Shown piece after piece: positions 27,510-34,852 of a stretch of 64,000 nt of DNA (within the stretch, counting starts at the first letter, position 1; the number at the start of each line of letters is the position of its first letter). This DNA is from Sphingopyxis sp. USTB-05 (GTDB lineage: Bacteria; Pseudomonadota; Alphaproteobacteria; Sphingomonadales; Sphingomonadaceae): assembly GCF_023822045.1 (NCBI RefSeq), contig NZ_CP084712.1:2232001-2296000 (forward strand). Direction: 5' to 3'. The position numbers and the translations under genes were made by a program. The notes under the pieces were generated by a model. It was given only the letters and a program-made list of their open reading frames with translations, did no database searches and was not told the DNA's origin.

Positions 27510-28580
27510 CTAGAACCAGGCGCGGATACCCATCACGAAGCTGACGCCGCTGGCATCTTCGCCTGCTGCCCGCGCAAAGCGGGCCGTATCGCCAACCTTG
27601 CGCGCCCATTCGACGCCGACATAGGGCGCGAATTCCTTCACGACCTCATAGCGAAGACGAAGCCCTAGCTCGAGGTCGGAGAGGCCCGAACCGGTGCCGG
27701 TCTCGGGTACGTCCTGAAACGCGAAGTTGAGTTCGGCCATTGGCTGGAGGATAAGTTTCTGCGTGACGCGCTGATCATAATAGCCTTCGAGCCGGCCGAG
27801 GAGATCGCCCTTGATTGAGAGAAACAAGGCGCCCTCGACCTCGAACCAATAGGGTGCGAGCCCCTCGAAACCGATCGTCGCATAGGTGCGATCCGGGCCT
27901 GGCCCCAAATCTTGCCTGACACCCGCCTGTGCATTGAAATAGGGGCCAATTGCACGGCTGTAGAGCGCCTGCACCTCGGCGCCCTCGATGCCTTCGCCAA
28001 AGACACCTTCGCCTTCGCTTTTGATCGTGAGCCGATCAATGTCGCTGCCGTACCATGCCTCGCCGTCCCAGCGAAAACCATCGCGGCCCTTGCGCGCCTG
28101 ATATTCGGCGAGGTTAAAGCTGATGAAGGCGATGGTCTGCGCGCCATTTTCCTTCATCATCTCGTGACGCGAATGCTCCATCTCGGCCGCTGGATAGATA
28201 CGATCGGCATACCAGTCGTCCGGCGCCGCCGGGGCGGGAGCTTCGCCCGGCGGAAGATCGGTGCCGGAAGCGCCGGAGGCCGGCTCGGCCGCTGCGCCGA
28301 CCCTTGGCGTGCAATGCCCCATCTTCGCATGCTCGGGCGGACAATCGGGGTCCACCGGCGCGGCCGCTGGTTCTTCCATTGTCGGCGCGGGTTTCGGGCT
28401 GTCCGCTTCGGCCGTGCAATGGCCCATCGCCGCATGCTCCGGGGGACAGGCAGATGTGCGTGCTTCTGCCTGATCCATCGCCATGCCGGACATCGACGAA
28501 TGATCCATCGACTGCGCAGCCGCAGGAGACGCGAAGGCAAGCAATGCGGTGCCCGCGAAGAAAACTGGCGTCCGCATCAT
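27510..28580 (-). CDS. copB: Copper resistance outer-membrane protein CopB
   Basis: 356 residues from the ATG at 28580 (overlapping the copA stop, ATGA). Signal peptide MMRTPVFFAGTALLAFASPAAA. The N-terminal 110 residues are Met/His-rich (MDHSSMSGMAMDQ) with two copies of CPPEHA(A/K)MGHC; the C-terminal about 220 residues form the PcoB/CopB beta-barrel (DDWYADRIYPAAEMEHSRHEMM start, ending VSFVMGIRAWF). CopB is thought to bind and sequester or export copper at the outer membrane. Second gene of copAB. Confidence 0.94.
   Translation of the reverse strand: MMRTPVFFAGTALLAFASPAAAQSMDHSSMSGMAMDQAEARTSACPPEHAAMGHCTAEADSPKPAPTMEEPAAAPVDPDCPPEHAKMGHCTPRVGAAAEPASGASGTDLPPGEAPAPAAPDDWYADRIYPAAEMEHSRHEMMKENGAQTIAFISFNLAEYQARKGRDGFRWDGEAWYGSDIDRLTIKSEGEGVFGEGIEGAEVQALYSRAIGPYFNAQAGVRQDLGPGPDRTYATIGFEGLAPYWFEVEGALFLSIKGDLLGRLEGYYDQRVTQKLILQPMAELNFAFQDVPETGTGSGLSDLELGLRLRYEVVKEFAPYVGVEWARKVGDTARFARAAGEDASGVSFVMGIRAWF
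28311..28343 (-). repeat. Coding repeat for CPPEHAKMGHC in copB
   Basis: Eleven codons encode C-PP-EHA-K-MGHC. This is the second of three near-identical Cys/His/Met motifs: the others are at 28416-28448 in copB and 29201-29233 in copA. Spacing of Cys, Glu, His, Met and His residues is identical, as expected of a metal-binding module. Confidence 0.8.
28416..28448 (-). repeat. Coding repeat for CPPEHAAMGHC in copB
   Basis: First copy in CopB of the eleven-residue C-x2-EHA-x-MGHC motif, about 25 residues after the signal-peptide cleavage region. The DNA is also very similar to the other two copies. Confidence 0.8.
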
Positions 28581-30364
28581 GCAGCCTCTCCCCGAGGGCG
28601 CACGCTTACGACGCGCATCATTCCTGCATGCATGTGATAAAGCATGTGGCAATGAAACGCCCAGTCGCCGATTGCGTCGGCAGTGAAATCGAAGCTAGCC
28701 GTGCCCCCCGGCTGGACAAGCACAGTGTGCTTGCGCGGCGAGTGATCGCCCTTGCCCGTGACAAGTTCGAAGAAATGCCCGTGCAGATGGATAGGGTGGC
28801 TCATCATCGAATCGTTGATGAGATTGATCCGGACCCGCTCGCCCTCGATGAAGGGGATCGGCTCATGGTGATCGGACATCTTCACCCCGTCGAAAGACCA
28901 CATGAAGCGTTCCATATTGCCGGTAAGATGGATGTCGAGCGATCGCTCGGCAGCTCGCACGTCGGGATTGCGATCGAGAGCGACCAGGTCATGATAGGTC
29001 ATAACCTTGTGACCCACATCCTCCAGCCCCTGCCCCGGCTCGCCCATACGGTCGACGGGCATCGGTGAGATCGTCTGGACGCTGGGATCGCGCTTCACCT
29101 GCGCAGCAACGCTGAAATCGCGCATGCTGTGCTGCATCCCACCCGCGCCATGTCCCATCGCGGCATGGTCCTGCGCCGCGCCGTCCGCGGGCGGCAGCTT
29201 GCAATGCCCCATCGCTGCGTGCTCGGCGGTGCATGCCGCATCGCCGGCCGTCATCGCACCCATTCCCATGTCCTTCATCGTCGCGAGCGGGCGCTCGCGA
29301 AGGGGCGGGACTTCGGCGGCCATGCCCGCACGCGGCGCCAGCGTAGCGCGTCCCATGCCCGAGCGGTCGTTGGCTTCGGCGACAAGCGTATAAGCCCGGT
29401 CCTCGACCGGGGTCACGATGACATCATAGGTTTCGGCGACCGCAATCTGGAACTCGTCGATCTCGGTCGGCACAACATTCAGGCCGTCAGCCTGCACGAC
29501 GGTCATCCTGAGACCCGGGATGCGTATATTGAAGATCGTCATTGCCGAAGCGTTGACGATGCGCAGCCGCACGCGCTCGCCAGGATTGAAAAGCGCGGTC
29601 CAATTGTCGCGCGGGCCATAGCCATTGACGAGGAAGGTGTACGTCGATCCGTTAACATCGGCTACGTCAGTCGGATCCATCCGCATCGCGCCCCACTCGA
29701 TGCGCTCTTTCAGCGATTGGTCTTTGCCCGAAAGCAGTCCCGACAGTGTTTGGCGCTGCATGTTGAAATGGCCGGGATTGACCTTCAGCTTGCGGAAGAT
29801 CGCCTCTGGCGACAGCTGGCTATGATCGGACAGCACAACAACATGTTCGCGGTCATAACCAATGGGATCAGCTCCCGCTGGATCGATGACGATCGGTCCG
29901 TAGTGGCCGAGCTGCTCCTGCAGGCCCGAATGGCTGTGATACCAGTAGGTCCCCGACTGCACGACCGGAAATTCATAAACGAATTTCGAGCGCGGCTTGA
30001 TGCCGGGGAAGCTGACGCCTGGAACGCCGTCCATATGAAACGGAAGAATCAGGCCGTGCCAGTGAATCGAGCTGTCCTCGTCGAGGTCGTTGACCACGGT
30101 GAGCTTCGCAGTCTGCCCTTCCTTGAGCCGCACCAGTGGCGCAGGCACCGTGCCGTTGATGCCAATCGCGCGGCTGAGCTTGCCGTCGATCCGCATCGTC
30201 TGCCGGGCGATGCGCAGGGTGATGTCATTGCCCGAAACGGTGGGCAGCGGCGCCGTGATGCCCTGCGACACCGGCTGAGCCCACGCCGGAAACCAGGATG
30301 CCGCGGCGGCGGCTGCTCCCCCGCCCAGAGCTGCGCTCACGAACCGACGCCTATCTACCTGCAT
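28577..30364 (-). CDS. copA: Multicopper oxidase CopA (copper resistance)
   Basis: 595 residues from the ATG at 30364. Tat signal with DRRRFVSAA and a long hydrophobic run ending at AWAQ. Four copper-binding blocks are present: HWHG, YWYHSHSG, HPIHLHGHFF and HCHMLYHMHAGMM (T1 Cys with axial Met). A Met/His insert at about 385-435 contains CTAEHAAMGHC and GMGAMTAGD, typical of CopA/PcoA. It oxidises Cu(I) in the periplasm. A further reading frame to 30646 overlaps the sigma gene and is not used; the promoter element lies 36 bases upstream. Confidence 0.96.
   Translation of the reverse strand: MQVDRRRFVSAALGGGAAAAAASWFPAWAQPVSQGITAPLPTVSGNDITLRIARQTMRIDGKLSRAIGINGTVPAPLVRLKEGQTAKLTVVNDLDEDSSIHWHGLILPFHMDGVPGVSFPGIKPRSKFVYEFPVVQSGTYWYHSHSGLQEQLGHYGPIVIDPAGADPIGYDREHVVVLSDHSQLSPEAIFRKLKVNPGHFNMQRQTLSGLLSGKDQSLKERIEWGAMRMDPTDVADVNGSTYTFLVNGYGPRDNWTALFNPGERVRLRIVNASAMTIFNIRIPGLRMTVVQADGLNVVPTEIDEFQIAVAETYDVIVTPVEDRAYTLVAEANDRSGMGRATLAPRAGMAAEVPPLRERPLATMKDMGMGAMTAGDAACTAEHAAMGHCKLPPADGAAQDHAAMGHGAGGMQHSMRDFSVAAQVKRDPSVQTISPMPVDRMGEPGQGLEDVGHKVMTYHDLVALDRNPDVRAAERSLDIHLTGNMERFMWSFDGVKMSDHHEPIPFIEGERVRINLINDSMMSHPIHLHGHFFELVTGKGDHSPRKHTVLVQPGGTASFDFTADAIGDWAFHCHMLYHMHAGMMRVVSVRPRGEAA
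29201..29233 (-). repeat. Coding repeat for CTAEHAAMGHC in copA
   Basis: Copy of the same eleven-residue motif inside the Met/His-rich insert of CopA. Its occurrence in two cotranscribed, physically interacting candidates suggests a shared copper-relay site. Confidence 0.8.
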
Positions 30365-30399
30365 ATTCTTCCCGACCGTTTCCGAATGTTCATAATGCC

Positions 30400-30428
30400 A
30401 TACGCAGGCACTAGGTCTGCCCCTCATC
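30400..30428 (-). promoter_or_regulatory. Putative CnrH-type ECF promoter of copAB
   Basis: Minus strand GATGAGGG-N12-CCTGCGTAT, 35 bases before the copA ATG. The left block and right block match the copC element at 31833-31861 perfectly with the same 12-base spacer. Confidence 0.8.
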
Positions 30429-30450
30429 GACAGAATAAAAAAGTGCGGTC

Positions 30451-30466
30451 GAGCGTTTGAACGCTC
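30451..30466. promoter_or_regulatory. Palindrome at the end of the sigma gene
   Basis: GAGCGTT-TG-AACGCTC is perfect and covers the last two bases of the sigma-factor stop codon region. On the minus strand it is followed by CGACCGCAC and TTTTTT, so it may be a weak attenuator between the sigma gene and the copA promoter, or an operator. The gap before the T run argues against a classical terminator. Confidence 0.4.
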
Positions 30467-31049
30467 AACCCTGATCGCGTTCGCCCGTTCCAGCAAGCAA
30501 CGCCTTGAGACGGGTCCGTGCGCGATAGAGACGGGTTTCGATGGTCTTTTCGCTGACGTCCAGCATTGCCGCCGCTTCGGACTGGCTGACCTCGTCCATC
30601 CCGCGAAGGAGAAGCACTTCGCGCAATTTTTCCGGAAGTTGACCAACTGCGGCGCGAACCCTCGCCAGCTCCAGCCGATCGTTCACTTTTATGTCCGGCG
30701 CGGGAATATCGCTCGCTACATGATGCGCACTCTCAAGCGGCAGTGCGCGCGAGAAAAAGGACCGCACCTTTCGCCGGCGGCCCCAGTCACGACATTTGTT
30801 GAGAGCGACGCGCGATATCCAGATGCGGAACGAACGCTCGCCATCATAGCGGGCGAGCGCGGAGAATCCGGCAACGAAGGTTTCCTGCGTCAGGTCCATC
30901 GCCTCATCGGCGTCGCCGATATGTTTGACGATGAGCCGGTAGACCACAGCCTTGTAGCGACCCAGCAACTCACGATAGGCATCCTCGTGGCCCGCGCGCG
31001 CGCGCGCCACGAGCTGCTGGTCGCTATACGGCGATAGATCGGAGTTCAC
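30465..31049 (-). CDS. ECF sigma factor, CnrH-like
   Basis: 194 residues. Sigma region 2 (YRLIVKHIGDADEAMDLTQETFVAGFSALARYDGERSFRIWISRVALNKCRD) and region 4 (LPEKLREVLLLRGMDEVSQSEAAAMLDVSEKTIETRLYRAR), i.e. a small group-4 sigma. It overlaps the sensor gene (ATGA) and is third in an anti-sigma/sensor/sigma arrangement identical to cnrYXH/nccYXH. It most likely drives the TGAGGG-N14-TGCGTAT promoters found nearby, including its own operon. Function inferred from context; the metal is unknown. Confidence 0.88.
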   Translation of the reverse strand: MNSDLSPYSDQQLVARARAGHEDAYRELLGRYKAVVYRLIVKHIGDADEAMDLTQETFVAGFSALARYDGERSFRIWISRVALNKCRDWGRRRKVRSFFSRALPLESAHHVASDIPAPDIKVNDRLELARVRAAVGQLPEKLREVLLLRGMDEVSQSEAAAMLDVSEKTIETRLYRARTRLKALLAGTGERDQG

Positions 31050-31483
31050 CGCGCATCGGCGGTCAGCGCCTTGACCACGCTCTTGTCGAACATGCGCGCC
31101 TGGTTATCATCAAGGATCGCCCGCATCGCGAAGAGATGCTGAAGCGTTTCCTTCTGCAACGTCCCCATGACGTCATGAGTATGATCGATGGCCTCAGTGA
31201 CCCGCGGTCCATAGCCATGTTCGGCCTCGATCGCTTGCGCAAGCCGGATGTTGGCTGCGCGCATTTCGGTCTCGAGCGTCCGGCGCCGTTCGGCAAATTT
31301 GGTTTCGATCTGTTCGAGCTTCGCTTCCTGCACCGGCGTAAGATCCAGCTCGCTATGGAGAAGCGCGTGCAGTTCAGTTTCGCTGGCTTTCGGCGGATCC
31401 GACACGATGCGGCCAACGAACACGCCTGCAATGGCGGCGGCGAAAGCGATCAACCCGACGATGAACAAGCGGCGCGCGGACAT
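31046..31483 (-). CDS. Periplasmic metal sensor, CnrX-like
   Basis: 145 residues: N-terminal membrane anchor (RRLFIVGLIAFAAAIAGVFVG) and a periplasmic all-helical domain of the heavy-metal-sensor (CnrX/NccX) family. The five ligands known for CnrX (His42, His46, Glu63, His119, Met123) are matched with exact spacing by His39, His43, Glu60, His116 and Met120. It should bind the metal and relieve the anti-sigma factor. Overlaps the sigma gene by 4 bases and follows the anti-sigma gene by 2 bases. Confidence 0.87.
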   Translation of the reverse strand: MSARRLFIVGLIAFAAAIAGVFVGRIVSDPPKASETELHALLHSELDLTPVQEAKLEQIETKFAERRRTLETEMRAANIRLAQAIEAEHGYGPRVTEAIDHTHDVMGTLQKETLQHLFAMRAILDDNQARMFDKSVVKALTADAR

Positions 31484-31485
31484 CC

Positions 31486-31752
31486 TTACTGCGAGTCCAG
31501 CAAGGTCGAGGGCGCAAGCGCGCTGGCAGGCCCGAACGGACTGATGGGGCTAGCCGCGACTGCGGGTCCTGGGAAGGCGCTGCCAGCGACAACGCCGCCG
31601 CCCAGCGACACAAAGGCGGCCAAAGCCATCAGCCGGCCAATCGCGGCAGATTCGCGTCGGCGCGCCGCAAGGGCGCCGATAATGCGATCGTCCAGCGCGT
31701 CGAGCGACGCCGGCAACTCGAACCTGTCCAAAATGCGAAGCTCTTCGTCCAT
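31486..31752 (-). CDS. Small membrane anti-sigma factor, CnrY-like
   Basis: 88 residues from the ATG at 31752. The cytoplasmic N-terminus (MDEELRILDRFELPASLDALDDRIIGALAARRR) is a short acidic/basic helix like the sigma-binding part of CnrY; a single membrane helix (LMALAAFVSLGGGVVAGSAF) follows, and a short periplasmic tail ends in LLDSQ. The earlier ATG at 31791 is rejected because it lies inside the -10-like part of its own promoter. First gene of the sensor operon. CnrY identity rests on size, topology and position. Confidence 0.75.
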   Translation of the reverse strand: MDEELRILDRFELPASLDALDDRIIGALAARRRESAAIGRLMALAAFVSLGGGVVAGSAFPGPAVAASPISPFGPASALAPSTLLDSQ

Positions 31753-31783
31753 CGACCTGTCTCGCCAATTCTTGTCATTGTTT

Positions 31784-31812
31784 ATACGCATGAGCGGCAA
31801 TCACCCCTCACC
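31784..31812 (-). promoter_or_regulatory. Putative CnrH-type ECF promoter of the sensor operon
   Basis: Minus strand GGTGAGGG-N12-CATGCGTAT, 31 bases before the anti-sigma start at 31752. Same invariant TGAGGG-N14-TGCGTAT as the copAB and copC elements; implies autoregulation. Confidence 0.75.
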
Positions 31813-31832
31813 GCTACATTCTTTTCCTTGCA

Positions 31833-31861
31833 GATGAGGGCTATGCGCCCGCCCTGCGTAT
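31833..31861 (+). promoter_or_regulatory. Putative CnrH-type ECF promoter of copC
   Basis: GATGAGGG-N12-CCTGCGTAT, ending 31 bases before the copC ATG; identical blocks and spacing to the copA promoter. Confidence 0.8.
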
Positions 31862-31892
31862 TAACAGGACGGACACGCAATTGGAGTTTTTT

Positions 31893-32276
31893 ATGTTCAA
31901 ATCGCTTCTCCCCTCCGCGACAGCCGCTCTCGCGCTGCTCTTGATGCCGGGCGCCGCAAGTGCGCACACCCAGCTCATCGGTTCGACCCCCGCGGCCAAT
32001 TCGACCGTTTCGAAAGTGACGTCCGTCAACCTGAAGTTCAACGAAAAGATAATCGCTTCGACTGTCAAAACTGAATTCGTCATGACCGGAATGCCCGGCA
32101 TGGCCAATCACGCGCCAATGAAAATTCCCTATACGCCGGCGATGAGCAAAGACGGTAAGTCGATGACACTCGCGCTGAAGCGGGCGCTGGTGCCGGGAAC
32201 CTACAAGGTCAAATGGTCGGCCGCGGGCGCCGACACCCACCGAATGGGTGGCGAATTCAGCTTCACCGTAAAGTAG
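31893..32276 (+). CDS. copC: Copper resistance protein CopC
   Basis: 127 residues from the ATG at 31893 (GGAG seven bases upstream; the in-frame TTG at 31881 is less likely). Signal peptide ends LLMPGAASA, leaving His as residue 1 (HTQLIGSTPAANS), as in CopC where the N-terminal His binds Cu(II). A Met/His stretch MTGMPGMANHAPMK and the terminal SAAGADTHRMGGEFSFTV carry further ligands. It is a periplasmic copper chaperone. Divergent from the CnrYXH-like operon; no copD gene follows. Confidence 0.93.
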   Translation: MFKSLLPSATAALALLLMPGAASAHTQLIGSTPAANSTVSKVTSVNLKFNEKIIASTVKTEFVMTGMPGMANHAPMKIPYTPAMSKDGKSMTLALKRALVPGTYKVKWSAAGADTHRMGGEFSFTVK

Positions 32277-32401
32277 GGCGGTGGGCGATCCCGCGCTGAT
32301 CGGCATCAGGTTCGCCCTCGTTCCCTTGCCGAGGCCTGGTCTCATTGGCATGCTGTTCAAGAGACGACGAAATCACGTTGCAGTTTGAAAGTGGAGAGAG
32401 A

Positions 32402-32755
32402 ATGCCGACGAACATTCCGCCGAGAGGCGACATCGCAGCCCGTGAGCGTCACCACACGCTCGATCTCATCGGGCTTCGCGCACACGCGACGACTGTTGGG
32501 CTCATTCAGCTGTGCGAGGAGTTGCTGAATGCGGGAGTTTTGAGCGTCGAAGGGCTCGACCGTATCAAGGAAGCCATCTTCACAGAGCTTACCGTCGGGA
32601 AGCGGGAACGCGTTGCGAGGCAATCCAATTTCGACGAAACATTACGTGACCGGATCGACGCGGTTTTCCCTTCTTTCGCCGGCGAACCCGCTCGCGAGCA
32701 GGTCGGTTCGATCGAAGATTTCGAGGACGCATTGAAAGAGTATCATGGAGCGTAA
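32402..32755 (+). CDS. Small hypothetical protein
   Basis: 117 residues from the ATG at 32402 with AGTGGAGAGAG upstream. No signal, no membrane helix. Helical, with charged residues (LRAHATTVGLIQLCEELLNAG, VEGLDRIKEAIFTEL) and an acidic C-terminus (GSIEDFEDALKEYHGA). I do not recognise the family. It stands alone between copC and the convergent kinase gene, 125 bases after copC. Confidence 0.65.
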   Translation: MPTNIPPRGDIAARERHHTLDLIGLRAHATTVGLIQLCEELLNAGVLSVEGLDRIKEAIFTELTVGKRERVARQSNFDETLRDRIDAVFPSFAGEPAREQVGSIEDFEDALKEYHGA

Positions 32756-32845
32756 TAGCTGCGAGCCATGGTCGGCGCTCGCCCGCCACCGCTAGTTTGC
32801 ACACGGCTTCCCGATCAGGACAGGGGTTGCCAAAAATATATGCTA

Positions 32846-34852
32846 TCAGTTGGCGAGCGCGTCTTCGGCCATCGCATCATGGATTGCGCGCGCCATCTCG
32901 GCCGCGCGAAAGGGCTTCGGCAAGCGAAGGACATCGCTTGCCGTGTCCTCGGCAAGGTCGGCAAACCCCGTGATCATCAGCACCGGGATATCGGCCCGGA
33001 CCTTGCGCGCCTCGCGCGCCAGCTCAAGGCCGCTCATCGATGGCATTAGATAGTCGGTGACAACGATGTCGAAGGGCTGCGACCGGACCAAGCTGAGCGC
33101 CTGCGGTCCGGAGCCGGCCTGCTTCACAAAATGTCCCATCTCTTCAAGCATCGCCGCGGTCCCTTCCCGAACGACATCCTCGTCATCGACAAGCAATATA
33201 CGAAGCGGTGTCGTTTCCAGCAGCGGCGCTTCTGCCGGCGAAATGTGTGACAGGGCTTCCGAGGATGCGGCTGGCAAAAGAATTTCAGCGACGGTGCCTG
33301 TGCCCTGCTCGCTACTGAGCGTCAGGCGCCCGCCCGACTGAGCCGCAAGACCATGCACCATCGACAGGCCCAGGCCCGTGCCCTTGCCAACGCCTTTTGT
33401 GGAATAGAAAGGCTCGACAGCACGCGCGAGCGTCTCGGCATCCATGCCTGCTCCGCTATCCGCCACAGCGATGCGAATATAAATTCCATCGGGAAGGCTT
33501 CCATCTTCAACTTCGGGTTCCCAGCGAGCGACCGAGATCGCAAGGCGTCCGCCTTCCGGCATCGCGTCGCGCGCGTTGACGGCGAGGTTGAGAATGGCGA
33601 GTTCTAGCTGGTGCGGATCGACCATTGCGGCTGGGACGTCGGCCACGAGATCAACCGACAAGTCGATCGTCGGACCAATTGAGCGCTGAACAAGTTCCTC
33701 CATCCCCTCGATCAGTTCCTTCACGTCGACGGGCAGCGTCTCGAGATTCTGGCGGCGGGCAAATGCAAGAAGGCGCGCTACCAGGGTTCGTGCGCGTTCG
33801 GACGACTGGAGCGCACCATCGAGAAGCTTCTGCAGCCGCGCATCCGAAATCTTTGTGCGCAAGATGTCCAGGCTGCCCACGATGGGCGTGAGGAGATTGT
33901 TGAAATCGTGCGCGACCCCGCCGGTCAACTGGCCGAGCGTCTCGAGTTTCTGGGCTTCATGGAGTTGCGCCATCACCTCTGCATGTTCGCGCGTGCGCGC
34001 CTCGACCCGTTGTTCCAGCTCTACGGCAAAGTTGCGCAGCGTCTCTTCGGCTTCCTTTCGCTCGGTGATTTTCTGACTGACGCCAATCATCCCCAGCGCA
34101 CGCCCCCTCGCGTCGAGTTCGGGTTTGCCGCGAACCTGCACCCAATGAACCGATCCGTCTGGCCAGATGCAGCGATATTCGATGTCATAGTCGGCGCCCG
34201 TCTTGAGTGAACGCTCCACCTCTGCCTGCATTGTCGCCCTGTCGTCGGCGTGCACGCTTGCGACAAGCTCATCATAGGGGAACGGGTCATCGGCGGATCT
34301 GCCATAATGGCTCTTGCAATCGGGCGATGCGTCGAGCCGCATCGTGGCGACGTCAAAACTCCATTCGCCAAGCCGTCCGGCAGAAAGGGCAATGCGCAGC
34401 TGTTGTTCGCCTTCGCGGATCGCCTGCAGCCGCGCCCGCGCTTCATATTGCCTGCGGCGCCCACGCAGAGCAGCCTTAACGATGCTGATAAGAGTCGTGG
34501 GATGAAACGGACGCTCGATAAAGGTCACATTGCCTAAAAGTTCGAGATAGCGACCGGCAGCAGGATTGCGCTCGATGCTTCCGCCGCGCTCGGTGAGGAG
34601 GATGAACGGAAAATCCGACCATTCGCCCTGCGCCCGGATGAAGGCGTCCAGCGCGCGAAGATCCGCACCGCGAAGCGCCTCATCGGTGACCAGCCCGAAA
34701 CCCGCTCCGCGAAGCAAGATGTCGACAAAATCCTGGAGCCCCGTCGCGATCGCACTTTCGATGCCTGCCTCGCGCAGCATCGAGGCGGCGATATCGGCGT
34801 CTCTTCCTCGCGGCGCGAGAATGATCGCCCGCTCTGAAAAGGTCCGGTTCAT
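32846..34852 (-). CDS. Hybrid sensor histidine kinase (REC-like, PAS, HisKA, HATPase, REC)
   Basis: 668 residues. The N-terminal about 130 residues form a receiver-like domain without a clear phospho-Asp set (ILAPRGRDADIAASML). A PAS domain follows (about 145-270, with GEWSFDVATMRLDASPDC and a PAC tail ALGMIGVSQKITERK), then a coiled-coil, H box GGVAHDFNNLLTPIVGSL, HATPase (LAVNARDAMPEGG, DSGAGMD, GTGLGLSMVHGLA) and a C-terminal receiver (LLVDDEDVVREG, VVTDYLMPSMSGLEL). Start overlaps the KaiC-like stop (ATGA), so the two are cotranslated. Confidence 0.92.
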   Translation of the reverse strand: MNRTFSERAIILAPRGRDADIAASMLREAGIESAIATGLQDFVDILLRGAGFGLVTDEALRGADLRALDAFIRAQGEWSDFPFILLTERGGSIERNPAAGRYLELLGNVTFIERPFHPTTLISIVKAALRGRRRQYEARARLQAIREGEQQLRIALSAGRLGEWSFDVATMRLDASPDCKSHYGRSADDPFPYDELVASVHADDRATMQAEVERSLKTGADYDIEYRCIWPDGSVHWVQVRGKPELDARGRALGMIGVSQKITERKEAEETLRNFAVELEQRVEARTREHAEVMAQLHEAQKLETLGQLTGGVAHDFNNLLTPIVGSLDILRTKISDARLQKLLDGALQSSERARTLVARLLAFARRQNLETLPVDVKELIEGMEELVQRSIGPTIDLSVDLVADVPAAMVDPHQLELAILNLAVNARDAMPEGGRLAISVARWEPEVEDGSLPDGIYIRIAVADSGAGMDAETLARAVEPFYSTKGVGKGTGLGLSMVHGLAAQSGGRLTLSSEQGTGTVAEILLPAASSEALSHISPAEAPLLETTPLRILLVDDEDVVREGTAAMLEEMGHFVKQAGSGPQALSLVRSQPFDIVVTDYLMPSMSGLELAREARKVRADIPVLMITGFADLAEDTASDVLRLPKPFRAAEMARAIHDAMAEDALAN

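Noticed and set aside
31753..31791. Longer start for the CnrY-like gene (MRINN...)
   Set aside because: Its ATG lies inside the -10-like TGCGTAT of the operon promoter, so it could not be in the transcript; the ATG at 31752 fits better.
27401..31876. Shared 12-mer CAGGACGGACAC at 27401-27412 and 31865-31876
   Set aside because: No palindromic character, different orientation and distance to genes; could be chance in 64 kb.
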